Shown one piece after another: positions 1 through 11,338 of a stretch of 64,000 bases of DNA (position 1 is the first letter of the stretch; each line of letters opens with the position of its first letter). The stretch comes from Lactarius indigo (Eukaryota > Basidiomycota > Agaricomycetes > Russulales > Russulaceae). The notes beneath the pieces are model-generated. The model was not told where the DNA came from. It did no database searches and saw nothing but the letters and a program-made list of their open reading frames with translations. The position numbers and the translations under genes are program-made. The stretch covers positions 2,480,001-2,544,000 of the forward strand of contig JAFKAC010000005.1 in assembly GCA_025766275.1 (NCBI GenBank), in the 5' to 3' direction.

Positions 1-429
1 CCGTATGAGTCCTGTTAGGAATAGTGCGTCAACTTTTTTTGCCCCCTCGTAGTATATCCAAACCATTCTGAGATTGGAGGGGAAGAGATGTAGTCGTTTT
101 GATAGTGAAAGCAAGAGTCAAGGATACCTTTACACCAAGCTCCTTGCCAAGCCCTGCACTGTAACCATCATGATGCTATCCAAAGCAATTTCCTAATTCG
201 GTTGATTCTGGCCATCCGGTCTGGTTGCTAATTTACCAGACACCAAAGCACACAACCGTTGACGACAAACGAGGAAGTCAGCGCTCCGAGCATCGCATGT
301 GTCGGGCCATACTCCCCGCTTTTCCACGCCACACGCATCTTCGTTCGGAACGCAACGCAAACTCGCGCCCTTGCTTGCGCCTGTCTTGGCACCCGTGGTA
401 AACCTCTGTCCACTACTCTTCCTCCGTGG

Positions 430-830
430 TAGCTGTATTTGATAGAAGTCTCATCACCGCCGACAACAGGAGGACCGGTTATAAAGGGGCAGCTGGCCAC
501 ATTCAAGTTTTATTCTACTGCGGCCTTACAATCCCGCCCCAGCACTCAGCTCTCGGAAATTGTTGGGGGTACCTCCGCGAGTGACTTGAATGCACTAGGC
601 GCAAACGGTGCTCAGGATTGTACTGTAATAACGTTGAAGAGTTTATAGCTGTAGATGAAAGCATAACTGAGCGAGGAGTACAGTATGGGTGCTCCGCAAA
701 ATGAATATAATCAAATACAGTAATGAGCATAACTTACTATAATGGGCTTGTCTGATCTGGTGACACAGAACACATCTTTTTTTTTTTTTTTGGCAGATGC
801 CGCGTGCACCAGACGCTGCCCGCTGTAGCG
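430..830 (-). repeat. Inverted, diverged copy of a dispersed non-coding repeat (R0)
   Basis: The stretch around 690-825 reads, on the minus strand, like the segment near 13787-13880: both share the words around 'cttgtctgatctgg', a homopolymer T/A run (777-792 here) and a following 'gatgccg'. Similarity further left, towards 430, is patchy. No transposase or open frame is associated with it. The remainder of 1-1138 holds no gene I can support. Confidence 0.4.
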
Positions 831-940
831 GACTGGATTTGACGTTCAGGGCAAAGTTTCAGCGTGTACGTCGCTACAGTATTACACAGAACTTATGTAC
901 CCTCTGCCACTCAAGCAACCACTTTCCCACCGCAGTTTCC

Positions 941-1010
941 CCTCTCTCTCTCGATAGTCCCAACCTCAATCGGCATTTGACACACCGCTTGGAGCTTGAT
1001 TCCTGAGGCT
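941..1010 (+). promoter_or_regulatory. Conserved 5' block of DUF6533 copy 1
   Basis: A pyrimidine-rich run (tttcccctctctctcgat) followed by a 'gacaaccccaac..gattgac..aagctt'-like string recurs 5' of every full DUF6533 copy (here, 7051-7110, 11161-11220, and on minus at about 20820-20725). Conservation of this non-coding block between copies suggests a shared promoter or 5' UTR. It may simply reflect recent duplication. Confidence 0.4.
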
Positions 1011-1138
1011 CGAAGGGTTACACGCCGTCGACCTTCACCTTTGTCGACACTCCGTCCATAGCGGTACTGCCAGTAGCCTTGAAAATATCGACTGGCTACT
1101 CCACTTGGCAGCGTCGGTGCCAACCTCTATCTATACCC

Positions 1139-3051
1139 ATGGGGATACAGTCGCTCACGTTGCAACTGTTGGCGGACGGCCTGAATTCACTGGTGGTGTA
1201 TGTTTATTATCTCTTTCTTTCCAGGGTTGTATACTGACAGAGAGGCTTCACTTGTTCGTGCTGGCGGGATCTAGGGCGCGTTACACCCTCACAGGTGAGT
1301 GTGTATTCCCCCTCGTGCAGTCGATCTCGACCGATCATGACCGTTCTAGCTACCTGTACGTTCCCTTCCGAGGATCGGCATCCCGCCTGTGTATCCTGAT
1401 GATTAATCTCCTAGACATCGTCTGCTTCTATGATTGGATCATATCGTGCGTTGAATCTTAATGCGTCATCAGCTTAGACCTTATTTGATTTTGGTGTTTA
1501 GACTTGACCAGGAAGTCGCTCTTGTAAGCATATACCTTCGTCCTCATCTGCTGAGGGGTGGTTGATTGATTGCTGCAATCTATGACCTGCAGATACACCC
1601 TGCTTCGTGGAATGGGGTGAAAGCTGCATATCTGTTTTGTCGCTATTACCCAATGGCCATCGCACCATTCCACTTATGGGGTCTTGTTGGTAACCATGAG
1701 CAACACGTTTGCGAGTCATACTATCACGCACTTTTTGCCTGTGCAATGCCTACGGTGCGCTCACTTGTACTTGCCATCTAATCCTCCTCACGATTTGATT
1801 ATAGATATTGTCAGCACAATGTGAGCGTGACTAGGTCCACGTGGTTTAGACAACCTGTTGATCACACTCGTGTCGGTCGTGTCCTCAGTCATTCTGATGT
1901 TGCGTACATACGCGTTTTCTGGGAGGAAAAAACTCGTTTTGGTCGTTCTTTCAATCACCTACTCCGGCCTTGTCGGAGTTATTATTTGGGTGCTGAGCAA
2001 AGAGTTATCCCGTCTGTGCCGAAGACCTTGTTTATGAAGGTGCATTCCTGACTTTTCATGGAATCACAGTGGCGCCTTTGTTTTTTATCACCAACCGCAA
2101 CGGTTGTTTCGCTATTTCGGATGAACCGAATTTCACATTACTGGTGGCCAGTGTATTACAGGGGAGTGCAGTACCGGTGCCCCTTGCCTATCACATTGGA
2201 GTGCGTCTTGGACCTTGGCGCGCTTGTCTGATCACACTGACATGAGAAATTGGTTTTTTTTTTATTGTTCAGATGATCTCTGTACGATGCCACGTGTCGT
2301 TTGCTATCACCTTGGCCGAACCAACCTTCTGTTAGATACTCGCGACCGTTTTCGATTGCCTCAACATGTTTATCGTGCTTTGGGTGAGTCTGACGGCAGT
2401 TGTCTTATCCACGTGAATGATGACCACATCCAATTGATATAGTACTGGGTTCGGGGGCGTGGCGTCCTCGGCCCGCTAGGCAAGAGTATTCTGACGCAAG
2501 GAAAGTCTTTATTTTCCCAATTGGTCATCGACGCAGACTGTCGTTATTTATTTGGTTCTGGTCACGCAGGGATACTGGTCTACGTCGTCATGACTGCATT
2601 AAACGCGTTGACAATTAGCACCTTTCTAAGGTAAGAAGCCGTCAACGACCATCCCAACCGTGGTCAATTGACGAGGTCTTTGTGTAGCCCATACATGGTG
2701 CATAAAGGTCTTGGTTCAAGTTCTGCGTTCGCGTACATTCTGCCCTCTGCCATGGTGATCGATTTCTCTCCTGGCTGCCGCGTTCGCTTTACTGATTGTG
2801 ATCGGTTTTGTTTCTAGTCATGTCGCTTGTACGTGTCACGCCCTCTGGATATCCTTACTGGTTCAAATTCTGTTTTTTTTAGAGTGCTGATGCTACGCCA
2901 GAAAGCATCTCCGACCGAGACAGAACTCCGTCTCGAGCACTCGCACATGATCAATGAAGCACTTGAGTTGATCGCCTCGGAGCGGCATCCTGCAGAAGTA
3001 TCAAGAGGCTCCATGCCATCCATATCAAGCGATACTGAAGCCCAGCATTGA
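1139..3051 (+). CDS. DUF6533-type multi-pass membrane protein, copy 1 (multi-exon)
   Basis: This is a member of the basidiomycete DUF6533 membrane-protein family, whose role is unknown. The start at 1139 is chosen because the frame from this ATG changes mainly at third codon positions between copies. Exons recognised: 1416-1445 plus 1502-1523 join to give FYDWIISLDQEVALI, the family signature; the exon from 1593 gives AYLFCRYYPMAIAPFHLW; then a short exon reading TILSAQ; then the exon from about 1893 gives ILMLRTYAFSGRKK and two hydrophobic helices. A segment near 2080-2220 contains GCFAISDEP. The tail exon ends KASPTETELRLEHSHMINEA and stops at 3051. Introns have GT-AG ends. Exon limits between 2230 and 2880 are not resolved, so I cannot exclude a disabling change there. 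It is the first of four full-length paralogues in the window. Confidence 0.72.
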
Positions 3052-4489
3052 TTTGCCCGGACTTGCCTCCCGAGGCGTACCTCAATCTGTAGACGAGCTA
3101 AGGTCCATATGGTGCTGTGGCGGATGATCTGCCAGTGATTGTCCTACAAGTGTGTGGGCGCTCACTGTGTATCGTAGTGTTAGAGTCCCAGCTTCCGGAT
3201 GAGCGCGGGATTTATCTAGGAGGCCAAGGTGCGAGTGAGAGACATGTAGTGAAGCCGAAATCATAGATATTCCAGGGAAATATGTATTAGTTACGGACAT
3301 GGATAAGGTAGTGATAAATTGTTTAATGAGCGCCAAGTAGATAATACTATAAAAACTATAGTAAATAATTGAAAGCCAAGTTGAAAACAATTTTAAAACA
3401 TGGCGAGATTCTGAGGTCATTGCTTCAAGTGAGCCCCGCGGAGCTAGCTTTGGGGTCCAGGGAACCTTGTCAATTCTGCTTGGGTTATTTTCTATTTGGC
3501 AGTTGGACAGAAATTTGTACTTATGTAATCTGACACTTTGGTTCCTGGTGACCGCAACCACCTGTAGACTGGGAAGAGTCTGAGAGACGGGTCGAGGGTT
3601 GGAGATGCTCTGTGCCAAGTCCTTGGACTGTCGTTTGCACTCTTTTTACAGAAACGGCCGACCTTTTCGAGACTTTTAATTAGCAACAGGCTTGCGCGAG
3701 AAGTCCAAAATTGTCCAAAATTGAAGACGGAAGCAAGGATGGAAGAATAGATGTCTGTGCTTGGTCAGTCGCCCCGGGACCTTTCTTTCTTTCTTTCGAC
3801 CGTATCTTGTATATCGCCTACCTCGGCCACACATGCATAACTTGTGTTACTGTACGCCATTAGCAAGTCGCCTCATACCACTGTCGAATGCGGAAAGGAC
3901 CAAGGTCAGACGTTCGAGTTCGACATGCGGTGCGAACGTGACCATCAGGATATCTTCTGTCATTTCTGTGGTGGTGAGGCCTAGGTGACTTCCGTACTTC
4001 TTTTCCGGAATCTGGACATTGAAACAGGACGGTTTTCCGAAACTGCATCGCAGTGGGGTTTTTTTTTGATATTTCTTGTGTGGGGGAATGCCGCCACTTG
4101 ATAACTGGTGTATCTACTTCCAATACTTTGGGGCATTAGAGACTCCTTTGATTTGCTTGGCGTAGTCTTTGCGGTGCGTTTCATGATGTCCCTCATTTGC
4201 TCAAGTCCACATATAATTCTTAGAGTATTCTTAAGTCAAGATCCCCAAGCCCGCAGATAGCATCGTGAGGGCGTGAGCTTCGACAATATCAAAGCTTGGA
4301 GGGACCCCCGATTGTTCTCCTACCTCTATTCTGATCTGTCCAACTCCACTCCTGACATCATGACTGGGTCATGAAAACTCTCCCTTCCAGCCTGGCTCAA
4401 ACCACTCCGGTTATGGAAGCTTCCAAAACCTCTGACCATCTAAACAGTGCAACCCCGTGCCGTAGAAGACCGTCTCAGCGACTTCCCTA
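3052..4489. other. Intergenic, no gene recognised
   Basis: Only short open frames with no recognisable similarity or intron pattern. The 178-codon minus-strand frame at 3618-3082 has low-complexity hydrophobic content and no family motif. A (CTTT)n microsatellite lies at 3781-3798. Confidence 0.5.
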
Positions 4490-5675
4490 ACTAATGTGTT
4501 ACCACCGCCAGTTCTCTATTCTCGGTAGCATCGGACAGGAGAATTCTCGGAAGGCGTGACATTTTCCATGAGAGTTCAGCCAAAGCCATGTTGGGCGGGG
4601 GGGATCTTCGTGGGAGTCTGGCATGGGGTCCAAGTTCCCCACGCCATGACGGAGATCGACGCATATAGGAGAAAACTAATCGTACATTTTTTTTAGTAAC
4701 CGGTTTCACAGACCATGAGGTCGATGTCTTGGAGTTTGTGAAGGGTAGTGCCCGCACAGAAAAAGTGGCGGGCTCCAAACAGTCAACTTCAAGTAGGCAG
4801 GTTCCCACTTTATCTCTTGAACATGTTTCTGGTATAAGCGTCTATTGTGACAGTCGTACCATTTTGACTTTGAGCCGGGCAGAAGCTCCAGCTCGGCTGA
4901 GTTGTTAGGAACCTATGGGAAGAACTTGCCAACGCCAGGTCCACCCCCGTGGTGCATGGTGACCGCCGAAGACATATCCACGATACGTCCTGCATGATAC
5001 GCTCCACATCATACATCCGGAGGTAATCTTTATATATAAATCAGATTTCTCAACAGCAACGATGGATGCAGAAATTTGTACGCAGTTTCGATCAATCTGA
5101 TCGTGTAGCATGATTCGGTCTACTTCCTCCTCTGAAAGAGGTCGTGGAAGCTGAGAACATGTAAAGTGGAGCCCTTGCAGCAGCCTCTTCCAAGAGCTAG
5201 GTCAAATAGTCAGCAGGCGCACGTGGCCTGGACTCTGGATCCGTTGATTGCTCGAAACTAAGTCAAGATTTACGTTACACTTACACTTGTGGGGTAAACA
5301 TCGGAGACAGACCCATGTAGGAGACAGCGAGCGGTGTTTCCTTGTAACTGAGAGCCCGCTGTAATTCAAGATGGCAAGCCAGCTTTGGTCAAGTGGAGCT
5401 CCGCCTCGATCTACGGATCGGGCATCTCGGGCTAGGGCGGCGACTGCCTGGTCCAACTTCCGTTCCTGCTTCGGTGCCCTATTCTGGAATTTATGTGATC
5501 AGGGGTGAAAGATTCCTCCCAGTGACGTTGGGCGTTGGATAACTCAACGCTGACCGGGCCCATGCTGGGTGTGCCTCGACATAGTAGTTCGGCATTATCC
5601 GGACTCCTAGGCGAATGTGGCGCCATCGACCTGAATTTCGATCTTCGATGGGTGCATACCAAGAGGGGCACCCTC
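4490..5675 (-). pseudogene. Possible decayed multi-exon gene, family not recognised
   Basis: On the minus strand, several adjoining frames have a coding look: a block reading SEEEVDRIMLHDQID around 5130-5090, another at 5016-4810 and a 105-codon frame at 4808-4491. They cannot be joined into one frame with convincing splice sites, and stops intervene. I recognise no domain. It may be a relic of a host gene or of a mobile element, or chance open frame. Confidence 0.2.
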
Positions 5676-7050
5676 CGACATTACTCTATATCGCGAGGGT
5701 TTACCCCCTACGGTACCCCCTTTTGAACTACACTCACCGGCTCTCACACGTCATGAAGTTATGACTCGTCCGTTCCCAAAAGGCCTGAGATGTCTTGGGC
5801 CGCGCGTGGTCTCCACGGAGAAAAGAGGGAGTTGCTGGTAACAACGAGTGCAATACCAAAACTAGAACTCGTTTGTCATATCACTCTGCCAAGACCAGCA
5901 CCAGGATCTCATGTCCCCTTAACTGGGGACGTAATTAATACCTTGTCGTCGAACTTACTGGGCTTGAGGGTCGTCCATGCTTCGAACTTGGCAACAAACG
6001 AGGGGCTTTTATAGGGATCGACAGTGGTGGTGTATGTGTATGTGCTCGTAACAGTGTCACTCTTATCTGGGAATTTTGCGGAACGTCCTTACGTACCCTC
6101 CAAATTTATAAACTCGATGGGAACTCGAAGGCTCGGGCGCTGGGCTGTTTTCTCGTCTCGCTGTCTCTTCCTCCAACGCCACTCGCAAAACTCTCGCGCA
6201 GGGATTCAAGATGTCTTGACTGTGGCATTCTCGCGCCAGGTATGACCTTTCCAGAGACTCCAGAGACGGAAGACTAGATGTCCTAGCCCGCCTGATCTCT
6301 CACCCATTCCCTTCCTCCCGTACGAGCGCGAAGGCGCAAGAGCGGGACGAAAACCGTACGTGTGTTTCCGGCGAGCAGTCCCGTGATGGTTGGGGCAGAG
6401 TACGGTCCGCGGCGGCTTCGCTATATCTGCGCCATCATCGAAGGCTCTTGTCTCGGCTCTTGAACCATTCCAGCGACTTTACTCTTTATTATTCCTCATA
6501 AATATTTGACGACTTGTATAAAAAGGCATCTCTATGTGTTCGAATCCTTGTCCAGTTCCCTCCCTCTGATCCTCGTGTGCCCCAACCTTCTTTGTATTCC
6601 CCTCTCCAAAGTGAACTCTGTTTTGCCTTTGTCTATCGTTCTCATATTCTACCTTGTACGACTTCGCGCTTTGCTCGCTCGCCAACTGAACTGGCACACT
6701 TAGCCAGATCATCCCTATTGCCCGACCTTCGCATCAGTTGGATCTTGAGGTTTGTATTAATTATGTAATCCAACTCACGCAAGATCACTGGGATCTTTTG
6801 GCTAGAAATTCCAATACTTTTTGCTAAATAATCAATTACTGGTTTTAGTGTACCTTATACATGCTACAGTAGCGATGGCTGGATCCGAGCCAAAATCCAA
6901 TAAGTACTGTATGATCACATCCTCTAACTAAAACCTCTGGGACGTATTATGTATATATGTCACCCCATCACTCACTGGCTTGTCCGTCTCCAGGTCAAGT
7001 TCTCAGTCCCGCGCTCCTTTTTTGTCATTTCATTTCCCGCCAACGGTTTC
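5676..7050. other. Intergenic, no gene recognised
   Basis: No supported coding sequence. Frames at 5790-6245 are short and show no similarity. The right end (about 6850-7050) resembles the sequence 5' of DUF6533 copy 3 (about 10560-11100), including 'gtatta/gttatgtatat.tgtc', so the duplicated segment extends upstream of the gene. Confidence 0.4.
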
Positions 7051-7110
7051 CCCATCTTTCCCGACAACCACAGCCCTGATTGACACTCCCGACAACCCTT
7101 AAAGCTTGGA
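7051..7110 (+). promoter_or_regulatory. Conserved 5' block of DUF6533 copy 2
   Basis: Same conserved string as at 11161-11220: C/T-rich tract, 'cgacaaccacagccctgattgac', then 'ttaaagcttg'. It lies about 105-165 nt before the chosen start codon at 7217. Function inferred from position and conservation only. Confidence 0.4.
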
Positions 7111-7216
7111 ACATGAAACGCTGTACACCATCTACCTGATACTCTGCTCAGGCGTGGACATATCGATCTGCCGCTCCACTTTGCAGTACTGGTGCCGTCC
7201 TCCGTCTGCACCTAGT

Positions 7217-9094
7217 ATGAAACAACAGTCACCTACACTGCGACTGTTGACATCCGGCCTGAATTCAGTGACCATGTGCGCTCCTATCTCTTTTTAGGAG
7301 GTTGTGTATTGACAGAGGCCTTGTTCATGCTGGCGGCATCTAGTGGGCGTTACACCCTCATAGGTGAGCGCGTTCCTTCCACGTACTGTCAAAGTCAACC
7401 AATCTCGAGCATTTTAGCTACCTGTACGTTCCCCTCTTAAGGTCGGCATCCCGCTGGTGTATCCTGATGATTAATCTCCTAGACATCGTCTGCTTCTATG
7501 ATTGGATCATATCGTGCGTTAAGTCTCAACGCTTCCTTAGACCCTGAACGCTTATTTTGACTTCGGTGTCTAGACTTGACCAGGAAGTCGCTCTTGTAGG
7601 CACATTCCTTCGCCTTCATCTAGGAGTGGTTGATTGATTGCTGCAATCGTTGACTTGCAGATACACCCTGCTCCGTGGAATGTTGTGAAAGGCGCATATC
7701 TGTTTTGTCGCTATTACCCCATGGCCATCGCACCATTCCACTTATGGGGTCTTGTTGGTAACCACGAGCAACACGTTTGCGAATCATACTATCTCGCACT
7801 TTTTGCCTGTGTCATGCCTACGGTGCGCCGCGGCTCACTTGTACTTGCCATCTAATCCTCCTCATGATTTGATTATAGATATTGTCAACACAATGTAAGC
7901 GTGACTAGGCTCTGGTGTTTACAAGCTGTTGATCACATTCTTGTGTCGGTCGTGTCCCCAGTCATTCTGATGTTGCGTGCATACGCGTTTTCTGGGAGGA
8001 ACAAACAGGTTCTCGTCGTTCTTTCAATCACCTACTTGGGTCTTGTCGGTGTTATTATTTGGGTGATCAGCAAAGAGTTATCCCGTCTGTGCCGAAGGCC
8101 TTGTCTATGAAGGAGTATTCCTGACTCTTCGATGGAATCACAGCGGCACCATTGTTCTTTATCACCAAACGCAGTGGCTGTTTCGCTATGTCGGATGGAC
8201 CGGATTTAACAATGCTGGCGACCGGTGCAGTGCCGATGCCCATTGCCTATCATGTGGGAGTGCGTCTTGGATGTTGGCGCGCTTGTCTGATTATACTAAC
8301 ACGATAGGTTTCTGTTGTTCAGATGATCTCAGTACGATGTTGCTTATCGTTTTCTATCATCTTGGCCGAACCAACCTTCTGCTAGATACTTGCGACCTTT
8401 TTCGATTGCCTCAACATGCTCATCGTGCTTTCGGTGAGACTGCCGACCGTTACCTTGTCCACTTGAATGATGACCGTAGTTAATCGATATAGCACTGGGT
8501 TCGGGAGCGTGGTGCCCTCGGCCCGCTAGGCAAGAGTTTTCTGAAGCAAGGCAGGTCTTTATTTGCCCATCGACGGGGACCACCTTCATTTATTTGGTTC
8601 TGGTTACGCAGGAATACTGGTCTATGTCGTAATGACTGCCTTGAATGCATTAACGATTGGGGCCTTTCTCAAGTGAGAAGTCGTCAACGACCATCCGGAC
8701 TGTGGTTAACTGACGAGGCTTTGCCGTAGCCCATTGCCGATACACCAAGGTCTTGGTTCGTGTTCTTGGTTTGCGTACATTCTTCCCTCTGCTCTGGTGA
8801 TCGATTTCCCTCCCACCTGCCACGTTCGCTTTGCTAATCATTGTCGGTTCTCTTTCCAGGCATGTCGGCTGTATGTGCAATACTCTGGAAATTCATTGTT
8901 AATTCCAACGTTCTGCTTTTTTTAGAGTATTGATGCTGCGCCAGAAAGCATCTCCGACTGAGACAGAACTCCGTCTAGAGCACTCGCACATGATTAACGA
9001 AGCGCTTGAGAAGATCCCTTCGGAGCAGCGTCCCGAGGAGATATTAGAGGACTTCGTGCCACCCATCTCAAGTGATGTTGAAGCTCAGCCTTGA
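7217..9094 (+). CDS. DUF6533-type multi-pass membrane protein, copy 2 (multi-exon)
   Basis: Paralogue of the gene at 1139-3051. The chosen ATG opens MKQQSPTLRLLTSGLNS, followed by a splice donor; the third-position pattern against copies 3 and 5 supports this frame. Downstream exons again give FYDWII, then an LDQEVAL exon, APWNVVKGAYLFCRYYP around 7675, VILMLRAYAFSGRNK from about 7964 with hydrophobic helices, and GCFAMSDGPDL near 8185. The last exon gives the conserved tail KASPTETELRLEHSHMINEA and stops at 9094. The product would be an integral membrane protein of unknown role. No clear frameshift was seen in the main exons, but the part between 8290 and 8920 was not resolved exon by exon. 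Confidence 0.72.
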
Positions 9095-9480
9095 TGCGCA
9101 CCTGGCCTGCCTCCTTCTGAGGTCTATCACAGCAAGTACTGACGTAAGAGTCTAATACTGGTGACGCGTGCCCGTATGGTGCTGGGCTGGAGGTCGTCCT
9201 ACCACTCTGTGGTCGTGCTGTGTACAGTACTATTCGAGCCGCAGCTAGAGATCTTCGCGAGTAACCCCTGTGTCACTCGGGCCTACCCGTACCCAACAAA
9301 ACCCGTACCCACAACCATGGGTACGGGTACAGAAGGGTACGGTGGCGGGTCGTGGGTTTTATGGGTACTTGCGCTCACACACTCGGGCCAGCGGTATCAT
9401 AAAGCCTTACATGCCAGTTGGCCCTGTATTTCTAGCATGTATACTCGTAGTACTACAGAAATTTTACCAACTGCCATCAC
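9095..9480. repeat. Short GTACCC-type palindromic repeat cluster
   Basis: Between about 9275 and 9345 the motif 'tacccgtaccc' and its complement 'gggtacgggtac' occur several times around the centre 'cccacaaccatgggta', forming an imperfect palindrome. Further right the sequence is unique. No coding function is supported. Confidence 0.45.
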
Positions 9481-9690
9481 ATGACCGTCGTTGTCGTTGC
9501 TAGCGTCGTTGCCGTCATCGCCTGTCATCGAAGTCGACATAGTCGTTATCATCGTTGTCGTGTCGTGGTTGTCGCCGCTGACATAGCCATCGTCGTCGTC
9601 ACGTCGCAGTCGTTGCCATCGCCGGCATAGTCTCCGCAGCTGTCATTGTCGTTGTCACCTCAGAGTCGTCGTCGCTGTCATGTAACTTTG
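9481..9690. repeat. Degenerate CGT/GTC trinucleotide low-complexity tract
   Basis: About 200 bp composed mostly of gtc, gtt, tcg and atc triplets ('gtcgttgtcgttgctagcgt' and similar), consistent with an old, mutated trinucleotide array. Both strands give only repetitive Ser/Arg/Asp-type translations, which I do not read as genes. Confidence 0.6.
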
Positions 9691-11160
9691 TCGAGCGGTC
9701 GGGGTCCTATGTTAAGGTCAATAAATAGAATTACCTCAGTAGAAAACGTCGTGAATCCCAAAAAGAAAACACTTGGCGTTTCGAGAGCTGCAGCAAACCG
9801 TGAGAATGCCAAGACGGAAGAAAAATGAGAGACAGAGACGAGGCGAGGGAGAGGCGCGCCGATGGGTTACTTGTAGTGCTGGAAGAGTGCGAGACGAGGA
9901 GAGACGACCTGGACAGAATGGACGTCTAGTTGGATTGCTAGAGGAGGCCACCAATGCGGGCACCCCCGAACAGAGACGGGACGAGACTTGGGAACGTGCG
10001 GCTGGTCTATGAGTGCCCTAGGGACCGTTTGTGACTCATCGTTGATCGAGTTGATGCCAATTTGATACGATGTAGCAAGGTGAGTGGGCGAGATAATGAA
10101 TGACGAAAGTGTGTGTGTGTGGACGGATGGGACGGGATGAGCACAAGAGAAATCGATGGGCCAACGATGGTGATGCGGATGTCGTGGGAATGAGTCCAAT
10201 ATGCCAGCTAAGCCACGCAGAGATGATCCGATGCAGCCCAAACACTGGTATCGTCGCGGTCGAGACTCGAAAAGTGGGCCAAAAGTAAAACTGTGTTGTC
10301 GTAAGTGGTTATGATAGCGGAAGTCGTACCAGGTACGGGTTTTGCCGACCCATGATAATCTCCAGAGTAGAGTGTTATAGAAAAACCACCAAGTATATGC
10401 AGAATACCTGTCCTATCTGCAGAAGAGCCACCCAGGTGTGTTAACATACCCCAGCACTTGTACCACAGTTGTCACTTTACGGCGATTTTCATGTTGATAG
10501 GCTTACTGTAACTTGGTAGTACCGTGACAGTAACTGCGTGTGCCTCACTGGGCGCTACAGCTTACAGGAACTTAACAACGGCTAGATCCGAACTAAAATT
10601 GAATATGATCACATAACTAAACCTTGTCTGACTTGCACAATTTTTTTTAGTTGATCCCAAGTGTGATAACGTCAAGTCCCGCGTCCTTACTGTAGTGAGC
10701 TTGGTTCGACATCCAGCGTCAGGGTTTCATTCAAATTTTGCAGTACTGTACTGTACCATTGCCCGTGACGTCGCATGAGGTGAGGATTTGAATTTGAACT
10801 TGAACTTAATCCTTAAAGTAAAGATAAGACGGATGCTTCGCAAGCAACAAACTGCAGCGCTCAAAGCAAATTGTGTCAATATGCTGGAGTAAACCGGCCT
10901 AGGTCCGAGTCGTCATGCATTATGCTGGGAAGCTTATGAAGCTCAATTCTCGAAAGGCAGACACCCCACAGCGCCCACATCTTGATTCCTTGCAATTTGT
11001 TACTGTACACTGAAACAAGCGACGACCCCGTCCTTAAGGACCTTAATCAAACTTCTGGGGCATGTTATGTATATGTCTCCATCCTGCGCAGTCCGTTTTC
11101 CAGTTTAAGTTCTCGCCCGCATGTTCCTACACTGCCACTTGGTTTCCCATAAAGGTTTCC
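9691..11160. other. Intergenic, no gene recognised
   Basis: Frames at 9773-10012 and 9867-10241 are charged or low-complexity and mutually antisense; neither is supported. A (TG)n tract lies near 10110-10121. The segment from about 10560 resembles the region 5' of copy 2, marking the left part of the duplicated DUF6533 upstream region. Confidence 0.45.
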
Positions 11161-11220
11161 CCCCTCTCTCGACAACCCCAACTCCGATTGACGCCCTAGA
11201 CACCCATTAAAGCTTGAAGG
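11161..11220 (+). promoter_or_regulatory. Conserved 5' block of DUF6533 copy 3
   Basis: 'cccctctctcgacaacccca' followed by 'actccgattgacgcc' and 'ttaaagcttgaagg', matching the blocks before copies 1, 2 and 5. It lies about 120-180 nt before the start at 11339. Confidence 0.4.
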
Positions 11221-11338
11221 GTGTACGCCATCCACCCGACGCTCTGGGTCCGCCTGTAGTGCTATAGCCAAGAGGCTTAGGGGAAGCTTGGACATATCAA
11301 CCTACTGCTCTACTTGGCGGCATTGGTGGCGTACGTTT

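Noticed and set aside
1105..1461. 118-codon frame as N-terminal part of DUF6533 copy 1
   Set aside because: Comparison of the copies shows third-position changes in a different frame (M.QQS.TL.LL.SGLNS); the longer frame is not conserved.
3082..3618. 178-codon minus-strand open frame
   Set aside because: No homologue motif, no third-position pattern available, and it is situated in a spacer with no second copy to compare.
9481..9690. Possible coding Ser/Arg-rich tract
   Set aside because: The triplet composition is a degenerate microsatellite and all frames look alike.
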